Source of the DNA: Sparassis latifolia
Taxonomy: Eukaryota > Basidiomycota > Agaricomycetes > Polyporales > Sparassidaceae
Assembly: GCA_018466975.1 (NCBI GenBank)
Contig: CM031557.1
Location: forward strand, 1,550,001-1,614,000
DNA: 64,000 nt
Reading direction: 5' to 3'
Position numbers and translations under genes: made by a program. The notes beneath the pieces were generated by a model. That model had not been told where the DNA came from and ran no database searches. It saw nothing but the letters and a program-made list of their open reading frames with translations. Shown piece after piece: positions 1-11,040 of this stretch; the first letter of the stretch is position 1; every line of letters starts with the position of its first letter.

Positions 1-666
1 CAGTGACACAGAAAAGAAGGGGAGAGGGGGCCTTTATATATGATCCCAAACCCTCTTACAAAGCCTGATTATGTAGCTTACTAAGTATTAATCATTCCTA
101 ATTGGTCCTAGTCATTCCTAGTCATTCTGAGTCACACTGACTCGTATTTGTCCAGGACTCTTGACAAATTGCACTGTCCAATAGCACAAACCTCTCCCCA
201 ACCTGATCGTCCACTAAAATTCAACACATTTGATGGTCTCCCTCTTCAGCCCTTTGTGCCATTCCCACAGTGAGTCACCTAGGTGAACCTGCGACAAATG
301 GTATGCCGAATTTGGGTATAATGAAGTGTTTCATCTTTGACTCATTCGTTTCATCTTCTTTCCTCATCCAATGGCAGAATCCTCTCTATGTCTAACCCAA
401 CATGGCTAGTACTGTCTGTGAGTCACTTGAATAGGCTTGGGCTAGGCTGTGGAAGCCTAGAATCTGCCTGCTTGATACTTGAAAGTGCGCAGTTTGGGCT
501 TGATTATGTAATGATTGCCAAAATAGGCATCCACTACCAAATCTGGCAAACCACTTGCTGCTTTGGGAAGTTCCAGTCTTCTTCGGCTTCTATACTGATT
601 GTTTGACTTCTGGTAACCTGGTAACATATTTCATGTCCACAAGCCAAACACTATTGGCGCGTGACA
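1..666 (-). repeat. 3' LTR of the gypsy element, truncated by window start
   Basis: Bases 1-666 match 31267-31936 almost perfectly. I see only length changes in two G runs near position 20-30 and one C/T difference at 658, which is a CpG to TpG change. The shared block ends at GCGTGACA on both copies, after which the sequences diverge. On the minus strand this is the TGTC start of the LTR. An open frame of 89 codons at 337-606 recurs identically at 31607-31876 only because the LTR is duplicated; it is not a gene. About 420 bp of this LTR should lie left of the window. Confidence 0.93.
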
Positions 667-792
667 TCCGGTCAACACAAGAAAATGCAACTGTCCCCAG
701 TTGCCTCTTAGAAAGTGGGGGGCATATAAAAAGACAAAAGCATAGAGTTGATAGGCATAGGGCATATGATAATGGTGTGCATAGTTTCGCAT

Positions 793-3700
793 CTAGTTGG
801 TGTCAGAATCCAATACTGAATCACTGTCTTCTTCGTCACTTGTCTCTAACTCCACTCCTTCTAGCATATCAATTTCATCGGCTAACTCCTTCAGTCTGGG
901 GTCTCCTCGTGGAACATATGGTAAAAGGTGAAAGGCAGCTATTCCTTGTTTCCATAGTGTCCCATCTAATTCCTGTAAAATATAGGATCCACCTGTCATT
1001 CTTCAAACCACTTCATATGGTCCCAAATAGCGTTGCTTGTGCTTGTGGTCCATTTCCTTCTCCACAGCTGTGTTGCATACTAAGACAAGTTCTCCCGGTT
1101 CATACATTTCTCACCGCATTCGACGCTCGAAATGCCGTTCAAATATCTCCTTGGATCATAGTCTGGATTTCTGTAATGCTTCTGCTGCATATGCAAGATC
1201 TTCTGGCTTCTTCTGTAGTTGGCGAATACGTAAGGCCAATAAATCACTGGTGGACATTCCTGAGTGATAGCCTTCCACCATGAATGTTGCCTCTGTCAGG
1301 TCAAAGGGAAGTACTGGCTGGACTCCATATAGCAGATAGTATGGGGAAAATCCTGTCACCCGACTGACAGATATGCGGTCGGTAAAGAATGCATGGTGTA
1401 CATGGTCTGGCCATTGAGAAATTTTGCCATCACATGACTTGACAAGTGATTCCCGAATAATGAAGTGTCCTCGCTCAACAACTCCATTGGCTTTAGAGTT
1501 ATATGCAGATATCTTGACTTGTGGAATATGGTAGCATCGCATGAGCTCGGAGAATGCACCCTTGACTTCATTCCCATTGTCTGTGGTTACTTGTCCCACT
1601 GCACCATAACGGCAGAAAACTTCCTCCCAGATAAATTGTGCAACAGCCTTTGCAGAAGCTTTGCATAATGCACGTCCTTCTGCTGCTCGTAAGAGGTCAT
1701 CACGAGCTGCAACAATGTACTTGAAACCCTTGGCTTCTGGCATAAACATGATGTCGAGGTAGATTTTGGTGAAGATAGTGGAAGGTGCAGATATAATGAT
1801 AGGCACTTCGACTTTCTTGACACTCCGGATTTGACACTGGTGACATGATCGCACATGATGTCGAATATCATTCCACATATTTGGCCAGTAAAATCGCTCC
1901 TTTAATGTTTGCATAACAGCATGCTCTCCTCGATGTCCAAGTTCTTCATGTGCCTGTGTAAGGATGGCTAGCCGAGATTTCTCACTGAAAATCACTTTCA
2001 GTGGAGGCTTCTGTCCATTACAACGATATAATTTGGCATTGCGTATGAGAAAACGGGTGGCCTTCCGGATAAATCTTCTCCTCTCCTGGTTGGATTTCAA
2101 CTCTGGTGTCTCGAGTGTCTGTAAAAAGTGACGATACTGCAGAAGCATCTGATCTTGCTTGGAAATAGATGTTGCCAATACTGTGGGTGAATCTATAACA
2201 TCGGCATTGACTATGCCTACAAAGGCATGTTCCTGTTGCCTATCTTGCATAGCAATCTCCATATACAGGGGAATTTCATCTAGCCAACTGTCATCACCTT
2301 CTTCAACCTCTTCTCCAGGGGCCAATTCTCTTCTAGACAATGCATCGGGTCCTTGATGCTTGTGTGCTGGTACATGAATAAGTGTGAAGTGAAATAAAAG
2401 GACGCCTTGAATCCATCGGTTAATTGTGGCATTCAGCTGTAGGTCGGGCTCGTTCAACATTCCCTTGATATACTTGGCATCCACTTCAACGTGTAGGTTG
2501 TGTACCCCAATAAGGTATAAGTGATATGCCCTGAGTGCTCGATAAAGTCCATATAATTCCAGCTTTGGCTGTGAGTATCTTGACTCTCGCTCATTCATTG
2601 GAATTGATCCATATCTGGCTGGCCTCTTTCGTCCATCATCATCAAATTGTCCAAGTATGAATCCAACAGCATATTTGCTTAAGTCAACAGCCAGCACAAC
2701 AGGATTTTGTGATGTGTAGTCAATTGGGTGCAATGCTGGTGCTGAGGTGACTGCAACTTTGAGCTGATCAAATGCAGCTTGTCTTCGCTCATCCCATATG
2801 AACTCCATCCCAACTCTTGTAAGCTCCTAAGTGGGCGGCCAATCTTTGAATAGTCCCAAATCCATATGCGAACAGTTCCGCATAATCCCATGAATGCACG
2901 AACATCTCGCACAGTCTTCAGTTCAGGCCAATTCAGGATTTTCTCCACTTTCTGATCATCGGGCAAACGTCCAGCAGGTGTGCACTTCTGGCCCACAATC
3001 ACAACTTCTGGTCTTGCAATCTGAAACTTGGTTGCAGAGAAGGTTCCTCCAGCATGTCCAACTCGGTGGATGACTTGATGAACATCAACTGCATGTTCCC
3101 AAATGAATCGTCGTATGCCTGGATTTTCTTCAAGCACTTCAGGTTCTCCATTCTCCATAGGATAATCTGTGTCTGGTCCCTTGATTGGTAGGTCATCGAT
3201 AAATATGTCTGCAGTATGGGGCATCTCGGGTTTGAGTATAAAGGCCATACTTGTCTGGAACTCCGCTGGAGAATTTGTGAAACCAGTGGGTAATGAAGTG
3301 ATTCGGAGTAGTCCCAAAGGTGTCTGAAATGCAGTCATATCTCGGCTAGATGGATGCACTTTGCAAGCATCAAATCCCCAGTGTAGGTCTCCAACAGTGT
3401 AACACTTGCGCCCCGCGAATGGTTCCACAAAGTCATCAATGTTTGGTGGTAATCCAGCATCTCGTATTGTGACTTTGTTTAAGGGCTGCAAATCATGTAC
3501 AATGCGCAGTTTTCCACTCTTCTTCAGCACACAGAACCATCTTGATCGGTATGAGGACTGGCTTGATTCATAAACGCCTGCTGCCATCTTCTCCTTCAAC
3601 AACTCAATAACTCTCTCCTTTAGCCCTGGTGGAATTGGTATATTCGTATATTCCCATGGCTCATGTGGAACCACTGGAATAATGTAGGGTGTGAAATAGT

Positions 3701-3869
3701 CTTCACGAAATGTGCCTCGGTGACTGTCCTCAAATGCTACAACTAATTCATTCAGTCGCAGAATTTGTTTGAACAGTTTGTCTTCTTCTGGCCAAAGGAA
3801 CCTATCCGGATTGATATTCATTGCATCCATTCGTTCCTGAGTGATTCGGTTTCCAGGTACAAATTCAGG
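793..3869 (-). pseudogene. gypsy pol, main part: reverse transcriptase, RNase H, integrase
   Basis: This is the C-terminal bulk of the gypsy polyprotein, reading leftward from the KDZ insertion site. The first part is the reverse transcriptase, with SYRSRWFCVLKK, VHDLQPLN, TPLGLLR and the catalytic FIDD box near 3190. RNase H follows with the AVDLSKYAVGFILG region near 2680, then the integrase zinc finger (HEELGHRGEH ... CHQC, near 1940-1830) and the DDE core with YLDIMF, TTDNGNEVKG and ANGVVERGH near 1760-1460. A frame change near 2827, consistent with loss of one base, separates RT from RNase H. Three in-frame TGA codons follow the integrase core (1158-1156, 1113-1111, 1005-1003), each replacing an expected CGA arginine. 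The true stop is at 793. The gene is dead as it stands, although its domains are well preserved. Confidence 0.92.
3863..3869. repeat. Target site duplication, left copy (ATTCAGG)
   Basis: The 7-bp word ATTCAGG lies immediately left of the left TIR and recurs at 23199-23205, immediately right of the right TIR. Joining the two gypsy flanks through one copy keeps the pol frame open across the junction (residues PPEF), which independently confirms both the element boundaries and the duplication. Confidence 0.88.
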
Positions 3870-3957
3870 CACACCTTTCAGTCATGTTACCTGAACTGAA
3901 CTCCCATTTACCCTGACATTGTCATGAACTGGACAGCCAGCGGATGTCGGCCCATTG
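3870..3957 (+). repeat. Left terminal inverted repeat of the KDZ element
   Basis: Bases 3870-3957 match the reverse complement of 23112-23198 with a handful of mismatches. The core around 3899-3935 (CTCCCATTTACCCTGACATT and onward) is nearly perfect. The outermost bases are CACACC on this side and CAGCCC on the complement of the other side. The similarity stops at the CCCATTG near 3957, where the subterminal array begins. Confidence 0.9.
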
Positions 3958-5045
3958 TCACCATGTTGACCTCTACCAGCAGTGGGCCCATATCTTTCAT
4001 GTGTGGGATACTAGCAGTGGGCCCACCGCTAGTGTTCTTCTCCCAGTGCTCGTCCCACTAGCAGGGCATATTACAGTGTTGTAACCGTTAAGCAATGGGC
4101 CCACCGCCACAGGTCAGAGGGTGGGCCGACGCCAGAGCATGTTATCGCCATCGATGGGCCCACTGCCAAAGTATGATCAATGAGCAGTGGGCCCATCGCC
4201 ACGAGTGTAAGATGACGGATGGGCCCACTGCCAAAGGTCAGAGTGTTGGCCATGGCCAGAGCATGTTTGTCTGAGCAATGGGCCCACCACCAGAGTATGA
4301 TGAATGAGATGACGGATGGGCCCACCGCCAAAGGTCAGAGTGTTGGCCATGGCCAGAGCATGTTTGTCTGAGCAATCGGCCCACCGCCAAAGTATGACAA
4401 ATGAGCAGTGGGCCGATCGCCCAGAGTGTAACCTGAAGGATGGGCCCACCGCCAAAGGTTAGAGGGTTGATGATTGCCAGAGCATGTTATTGCCAGCAGT
4501 CGGCCCATCACCAAAGCACCCTCAGTGAGGGCCTTACTGCAAGCACCCATGGGATAGGTCATCGCCAGGACATGTTTCCGCCAGCAATCGGCCCACCGCC
4601 AAAGGTCAGAGGGTTGGCCAATGCCAGAGCATGTTATCGCCAGCAATTGGCCCACCGCCAAAGGCCAGTGGGTTGACGATCACCAGGATATGTCATCGCC
4701 ACCAATGGGCCCATTGTCACATACAGCCCTGCAGTTTCCGGGCGCATTGGTGGTGATGACGTGCTCTGGTGATCACCAATCCTTTGACCTTTGCCGGTGG
4801 GCCCATCACTCACCAGCACTCATGGCGGAGGGTCAATTGGTGGCGAAAACACGGCTTGGCGATGGCCAACCCTCTGACCCTTGGCAGTGGGCCCTTTGCT
4901 GGCGGAGCGATATTCCCATGCAGTGAAGCTTTCACTCAGGTCCTTTGGCGATGGGCCAATTGCTGGCAACAACATGCCTTGGTGATGGCGAGCGCAGTCC
5001 GCCCATCTCAAGAGTACACTGGAGGAGCGATGGGCTTTAGAGCTT
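3958..5045 (+). repeat. Left subterminal repeat array of the KDZ element
   Basis: About 18 imperfect copies of a GC-rich word close to GGGCCCACCGCCAAAG lie 30-70 bp apart, often followed by GTCAGAG and GCCAGAGCATGTT. The complementary word (CTATGGCGGTGGGCCGAT) fills 22530-23060 at the other end, so the two arrays face each other in inverted orientation, as expected for transposase binding sites. Open frames here on either strand are by-products of the repeats. No gene is supported up to 5142. Confidence 0.85.
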
Positions 5046-5142
5046 AGTGATGCAGAAGTGAATGTATCCATTTTGTACTGGTATACAAGTTGTTACATAG
5101 CGGTCATATATTGCTAACACCAGAATGCTCAAAGACACTAGT

Positions 5143-6700
5143 TCAGTTGCTGCGATACGCCTCGCCACGAATGTCCCTCACAATGTACCCCATTTGGAAC
5201 ACGGTCGAGCTGGCATTGAGGTTCGCAACGTGCATATCCTCAGTGAGGTTGAGCTCACGCTGAAGACGTACAATGCGCTCCCCCAACATGGCGCAACGAC
5301 GACTAACCGCAAAGCTATCACCTTCGTCATCGTCCACTATGAATAAGGTCAACATCAGACTGAAGGTTGCCAGGGATGTACTCACTGGAACTGTCTGCCT
5401 CTGCTGCGATCTGCGCAAACGATCTACCAAGGTGGGCCACTTGTGAGCCAGAAGCGGCATTCGTCTCTCCAGAGACTGCCATTGGCAGCAGCTGTGTGGT
5501 ATCTGGGAATAAGCCTGGAACCTGTTCCCAATGGGTGGGACGATGGATCGGCAGCTCATCTGGAAGTGCTGCCAGACTTGGCATCCTGGAAGTAACAGTG
5601 ACTGGCTCAATGCTGCCTTTCATATAGTGAATGACAGGTGCATCATGGCGGAAATTGCTGTCATCGAAAGTGCGAGCTGGCGAGTGAGAGGGTGCCAATG
5701 GCGGAGGCGGTGGACTTAAAACATCGTCCAACAAAGGCCGCCTCTTTGGAGGCGAAGCGCTGGGACTATTTAGCCACCGGACCTGGCTACGCACAGGCGT
5801 CGCGCCAGGGCTGTCTATCACCAGAGCTCGCCATCGTCCTGGTGTGGCGGGAGGACTATTGTCAAAGTCCAGCAGTTTCGGCACTGGTTCCGCGTCAAGT
5901 GTCTCGTCCACCAGCATGCCCCTCGCCATCGGCGTACTTGCTTGACTATCGAAGTGGATGGATGTACGTGGCGTAGCGCCAAGGGGTTCAGCGATGAGCG
6001 ATCATCGAGGGAGTTGGGAGGTGTCAGGAGTGCGAAAGTCGAAAGTGTGAGCTGGTGGAGGAAGGGGAGTAGCTTCCAACAGGGCACATCGAGGGATTGG
6101 CGAGATGCTAGGAGTGTCGAAGTTGAACATTCCACCGGGTGCAGTGGGGGTGGAATCTGAGATGAGTGCACGCCTATGGATTGGCGAACTGCCACGACTT
6201 TCATCCTAAGCTGGCGCCAGAGGGTCAGGAATAAGTGCGCGACTTCCCTCCACAGGCGCCACAGATCCAGATGATGCCTGTACCTTTGGCGAGGCGTGGC
6301 GGTGAAGATGCTCATGTGGCGAGTTGGATGGCGCAAATGGAGCCGCCAGGGATGGAGTAGTGCGGCGGGGCATGAGGGGTGTCTGAGAAGCAGAGTGGAG
6401 AGGCAAGGAGATCTGGGCAGATCCAGGAGAGTCAAGGAGATCCGAAATGAGTGGATGACGGGGCTCAGAGATACTATCCTCCTCATCCGACTCGCCCATC
6501 ATAATGTCCAGCGTGTCAGGAGGTTCCGTGTCACTGGCCATGGCAGGTAGATTGTGGCGAGCAGACAAGTCTTCGATCAGTCCTGGATCGCGGGAGATCA
6601 GTTGTAGAAAGGGGATTGATATGACATAGAAAGGTCAGATAACGTCACAAAGGAGTCAGATTCCACAAGGAGAGCAATAGAACTTACTGTTGGGAGCCAT
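5143..6700 (-). pseudogene. KDZ passenger A: Ser/Pro-rich protein, broken
   Basis: The family is not recognised. A 13-nt first exon (MAPN..) starts at 6700, followed by an intron to 6583. One frame then runs to 5386, a 49-bp intron (5337-5385) follows, and the last exon ends at 5143. The body is rich in Pro, Ser and Asp, with loose repeats of the form R-A-L-I-x-D-S-P and an acidic N-terminus (GESDEEDSISE). The last exon encodes a short amphipathic helix (LGERIVRLQRELNLTED). Two stops interrupt the frame, TAG at 6208-6206 and TGA at 6004-6002, with clear coding on both sides. The gene is divergent from passenger B, with 210 bp between the start codons. Its role is unknown. Confidence 0.65.
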
Positions 6701-6910
6701 GAGAACTTGCGGCAGGTCACACTGACCTTGAGAGACTTGAGAAATCGCGCAAGTCCAGCGATCACGTGCAAAGCACGTGGTCACGTGGCGTGTGAAGTTG
6801 AACTTGGTGCAGATCGCATCTGCCAGCTCCTAGCGTCATCTGCTCTGCCTCTGCTGTACTGCAACCTCTGCTTTTGAAACACCCTCACGCTTTCTTCTGC
6901 CAAGCTCACC
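6701..6910. promoter_or_regulatory. Divergent intergenic region between passengers A and B
   Basis: These 210 bp separate two divergent start codons (6700 on the minus strand, 6911 on the plus strand), so the region must carry both promoters. It holds a CACGTG-rich stretch (ATCACGTGCAAAGCACGTGGTCACGTGGCG near 6763-6790) with three E-box-like CACGTG words, which is unusual elsewhere in the element. No clear TATA box is seen. Confidence 0.5.
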
Positions 6911-9900
6911 ATGCCTCTGGATATTGACCCCAACTATGTTCTGCAGGCCGCGCGACTGACGGCCATTGTTGCAGCGGCGCCTCGCCAGGACGACCCTCGC
7001 TATCCGGACTGGGAGACGAGGATTTACCTCGAAGTGGTAAGTTATCGGTCGAAGGTCTGGCATGCACTTACCGAATATGCCACACAGAGTCGGCTTGAAA
7101 AGAGTTTCCCGCAGCCCTTGAAGTCATTGAGGATGCCTGGGATCGTCATCAGTGCGTTGCTGGAATTCACCCGGGCATACCAGCAGAAGGCCCTGGCGCG
7201 GCTGGACCACATATCGAACGACGACGAGAGGATATACAAGAGGTACCCTCTGGCTGTGCGCGAGTATGGGGAGTGTGAGGACCTGGGAAGGCAGTGGTGG
7301 ACTGAAGGTGAGTCACAAGCATTGTGAGGCGTCGAGCGACACACTGACTGCACCAGATCCATATTGCAAGCTGCCACCGGTGAAGAGTATGCCAGCAGAG
7401 GGCTGGGGCAATGTTCCAGCCGATGACGACACCCAGGGACGTGGCGAGGAGGACCTGGCTACTGGGGACCTCGTCGCCAAGGGGAAAGGCAAGGAGAGAG
7501 CTGACAACGACGTCGGGACAGGCATGGTGGGTGAGCGTATCATCCACGTGGAGGCGGGGGAGGACAAGGGAAAGGGCAAGAGCAAGGAGAAGGCGCAGGG
7601 AAGGCGGCGCATGCGATGAGCGAGGAAGAGGATGGGGAGAGGGAGAGGGAGAGGGAGAGGAGCAGGAGGCGAGGATGGCGACAATGCCGACAGTGGCGAG
7701 GGCGGCGATGCCGACAAAGATGATGGCGATGAGATGGCGGAAGGCGTGCGGGTGCAGGCCAGCCCAAATCCATCGAGGTCGATGCGGCATCGCCCCCTCC
7801 GCCAACTGCCAGACCAATATCGATCTCGCCAGCTGCCCCATCACTCCGAAAGCGCAAGGCGGTCATCACAGAGTCGAGTGAGGAGAGTGAGAACGAGGAG
7901 GCAGCTCCGAAGGCGAAGCGGATGAAGCCGATCGAGGTCGCAAAGGAGAAAGGCGAGGCCCGAACCTCTGGCTGAGCGCAGCGTGCGCAGAAGAGGATGG
8001 CGCAGACCGAGGTGGAGGGCTCGAAGGTGAGCACGAAGAAGAGCGGGAAGAGGAAGGCGAAGGAGTCAAGCGATGAAGAGGAAGTACCGACCGTCAAGCC
8101 GCCAAAGAAGAAGCATGCGACGAAGGAATACAAGAGCAAGGAGTTCATCGAAAGTGAAGACGAGACTCCGGCACCGCCTTCCAATCTACCCGCCAAGACC
8201 ACAGGGGACTCTAACGACGGTGTTGCGAAGACGAACACCCCTGCCAAACCTGTCAAACAGACAACGAGGATGACAGCGACGCCTCATGTCGCACCGAAGG
8301 CAAAGGGGAAGGGGAAGGCAAAGGCGACGGCGAAGGGGAAGGCGATGGTGAAGGCGAAGGTGAAGGTGACGGTGTCACAGAAGGACATGTGGAAAAAGAC
8401 GTCCACCCGCGTGTCTGACTTCATGTGGGCACATGCAACAGATTCGGTGAGTAACGATCTTGTGAGACATTGACCTGTGCTAATGTTCCTGCAGCTCGTC
8501 CCTTGCATTGGCTGCCAGGAGAAAGAGTGGCCATGCAAGCTCAACACCCCCAACTTCGGTCGCTGCCTCGAATGTGCAGCACGAGGCGTCAGTTGCAGCA
8601 TCGCGCCGAGGAACACGGATGGCGTGTCCCTGCGAGGAAACTCACACACCGCACAGCGTGAGTTCCAAGAGATGTGCGCAGTGCTGGTGGTAGAGGGCAA
8701 GCCACTGCCCACGTCGCCACCTCCATACGACATCAAGGTCGACTCCGATGAGCCCGATGGTGCAGAACCCATGGTCATGGGAGCGTCGAAGCGCAAGCCG
8801 CCGAAGAAGACCAAGACGCGCAATGCTGCGGCATCCAGCTCCAAGGTCAAGGGTGGCGAGGAGGTCGAGGCGATGAAGCAGAAGGCGACCGTCATGCCCG
8901 ATGAAGCCAACGCTGAAGGCGAGGCCTCGGTGGAGAAATCGTCGAAGTCCAAGCGCGCCACCAAGTCCGCCACCGCCACTGGAGCTGTGGCTCTGTCCAA
9001 CTCTGGCGAGGTCACCAACTCTGGTGAGGTCTCCAAGTCTGGCGCGCCTGCCAAGTCTGGTGCGGTCACCAAACCTGGCGAAGGTAAGAAATCAGGACCC
9101 AAGCCAAAGCCGGTGAGGAGCCAAAACTCAGGTGCACAAGATGGTGGCGAGGTCACCAGGACCTCAGTACGTGAGGCGGATGAGGTCCCGCCTGCCAAGT
9201 CTGTTGCGAAGGAGGGCGGGCAGACGACAAGGGTGGCGATGGGAGGTCGCTCGGGCCCAATGGTGCCCGTGATCACCAGGAAGGCGAAGGCGAGTGCTCC
9301 AAAGGCAGCAGCCAAGATGCCTCTGGTGGAAGGCGATGGCATGGAGGAAGCCGCCAGGCTGGCAATGGAGGCGGTGCAGGCTATGGCCTTCCAAACAGGG
9401 CCAGCTGCTCCGCCGCAAGCTAGCAGCAGCAAGCGCATGCTGACACCAGTCGCCAACGAACCAGAGGATGCGCCAGAGTATCAGGCAGAGGTGGCGGAGG
9501 ATGAGGTAAGCAGGACATCTTGTTGCAGCTGGAGTCGATGTAACCATGAAACAGCGCGCGTCCTTGGAGCGGCCACACGACGATCGGCGGCGTTCGCTGC
9601 TGATGCCCCACGAGATGAGCGCAGGAGCTGCCGAGGTGGCACAGGAGGTGACGCCCTCCCTGGAGATATCCAAGGCATCGAAGGGAGCGAAGTCCTCCAC
9701 ATTGGCGAAGGCAGGACATCTTGATGAAGGGCGAAGGCCAACTAAGAGGGGCCCCCACTGGACCGCAATGCAGCGAAGAAGGAGGCGGAGGCGAAAAGGG
9801 ATGTGAAGGCGAACCGCCTCAGAGCAGTGCCTCCGACCAGCAAGGGTAAGTGCGCCCGCCACAGCTTCGAATCCATGCAGCGCTGACCAGGGATACAGCA

Positions 9901-10680
9901 CCCCACTTGTGCGATGTCCAGCGAGTGTCTACAGGAAGTCCCGCTCCAGTGAACGAAGGCGACACCCCCAGTGGCGAAGAAACCTTGCAGTCATCCAACG
10001 ATGACTGCGCGAATTGTGCCGAGTTGCGACAGGAGTTCCTGGTGCACAAGGACGGGATGGAAGTCCAATTCCAGGAGAGGATGGCGGACCTCAACACCGT
10101 CAAGGCAGAGATCACAGCGGTGCTCCAGCGAATCAACCCGCCATCCGCATTTCAAGAAAATGCCCGGAGCATTCGCGAAGAGGTCAAGTTGGCGATGGAG
10201 GAGTTTTGCAGGCCGGTCACCATCGAGCTTTAGGAGAGCGTGAAGTTGGCAGTGGCGGACCTCGTCACCAAGCGACATTGCCTGCCAGAGCTCAAGGAGA
10301 AGGTCAACAGGTTGGAGCAAGGCGCGAACTAGACGGTGAGCCAAGCGGACGTCGACAAGCTGCAGGGTGAATTGGCCGACCTCCATCATTCGATGGAGCT
10401 CCAGGCAGCGTGGTCAGACAGCATGGAGAAGCAGCTCAGGTCTTCGGCGGCAGAGGCGATCGCTCAAGCGAGCAAGCTGGAGATGGAATTGGCACTCGCC
10501 AAAGAGGATTCGATGGCAGTGGCGATGTCCGCTTTGGATGAAGCGAAGAAGGTGGGGAAGGAGGTGGCGATGGCAAGAGAGGAAACCTCACTGGTGGCGA
10601 AGTCTCTGGACGCATTCCGAGAGAAGGTCGACTCCGCCATGGTCTTCACCGCCTTTCGCCCAGATATCCACAATGTGTAG
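6911..10680 (+). pseudogene. KDZ passenger B: Cys-cluster and coiled-coil protein, broken
   Basis: This is a multi-exon gene starting MPLDIDPNYVLQ at 6911. The N-terminal region to about 7310 is globular (DPRYPDWETRIYLEV ... EYGECEDLGRQWW). A long basic/acidic low-complexity stretch full of KGKGK and EDGD follows. Near 8495-8610 there is a cysteine cluster with spacing C-x2-C-x6-C-x9-C-x2-C-x6-C (CIGCQEKEWPC ... CLECAARGVSC), likely zinc binding. A repeated (T/K)xSGxV stretch near 9000-9080 and a coiled coil (about 10000-10650) complete it. Introns are visible at 8448-8493, near 9507 and near 9846. Four in-frame stops (TGA 7617, TGA 7973, TAG 10231, TAG 10330) and frame changes near 7760 and 9750 break it. 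It may bind DNA or another element protein; no function is assigned. Confidence 0.7.
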
Positions 10681-11040
10681 TCATTAGAGTATTGATATAC
10701 ATGCTTTTTAACCTAGCATGGAATCTCCATGCACTCGATTCGCCACCGCCACTCCAAGTCAACTGAATGCCTGCTGAAGTTCTTGCCAACTCCCCTCGCC
10801 ATTGCCACCATCTCCATGGCTTTACCTATGTAGATCTATGGGTCACATTAAACAATGTGGAAGCCTACGAGTCTACTTTGAACTGGAGTTATATTGTCAA
10901 GGTCTGGTGCCGCCACTGCGGGTCTTGCGACCTGCGCCAACTTGGCCACTCTCTTTCACTTTGGCGGCTGCTTTCCCCAGACGGACCGGCTTCAGCTTGG
11001 TTTCTCCCTTGTCCTTGACCTCCGGGGTCTGAGGCAGAGC
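10681..11040. other. Convergent intergenic gap
   Basis: This 360-bp gap lies between the stop of passenger B (10680) and the stop of the HMG-box gene (11041). It should hold both 3' ends. I see no gene, no strong hairpin and no repeat. Confidence 0.6.

Noticed and set aside
337..606. Identical 89-codon frames at 337-606 and 31607-31876
   Set aside because: Both lie inside the two LTR copies; the duplication is the LTR itself and the frame has no gene-like features.
5818..6486. A 222-codon minus-strand frame in passenger A
   Set aside because: It is out of frame with the clearly coding reading that continues through 6208 and 6004, and its composition is Leu/Arg-rich shadow sequence.
7313..9901. 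Long minus-strand frames rich in Ser, Pro and Leu opposite passenger B
   Set aside because: They are antisense shadows of a low-complexity Lys/Glu/Gly coding region; no splice logic or family motif supports them.
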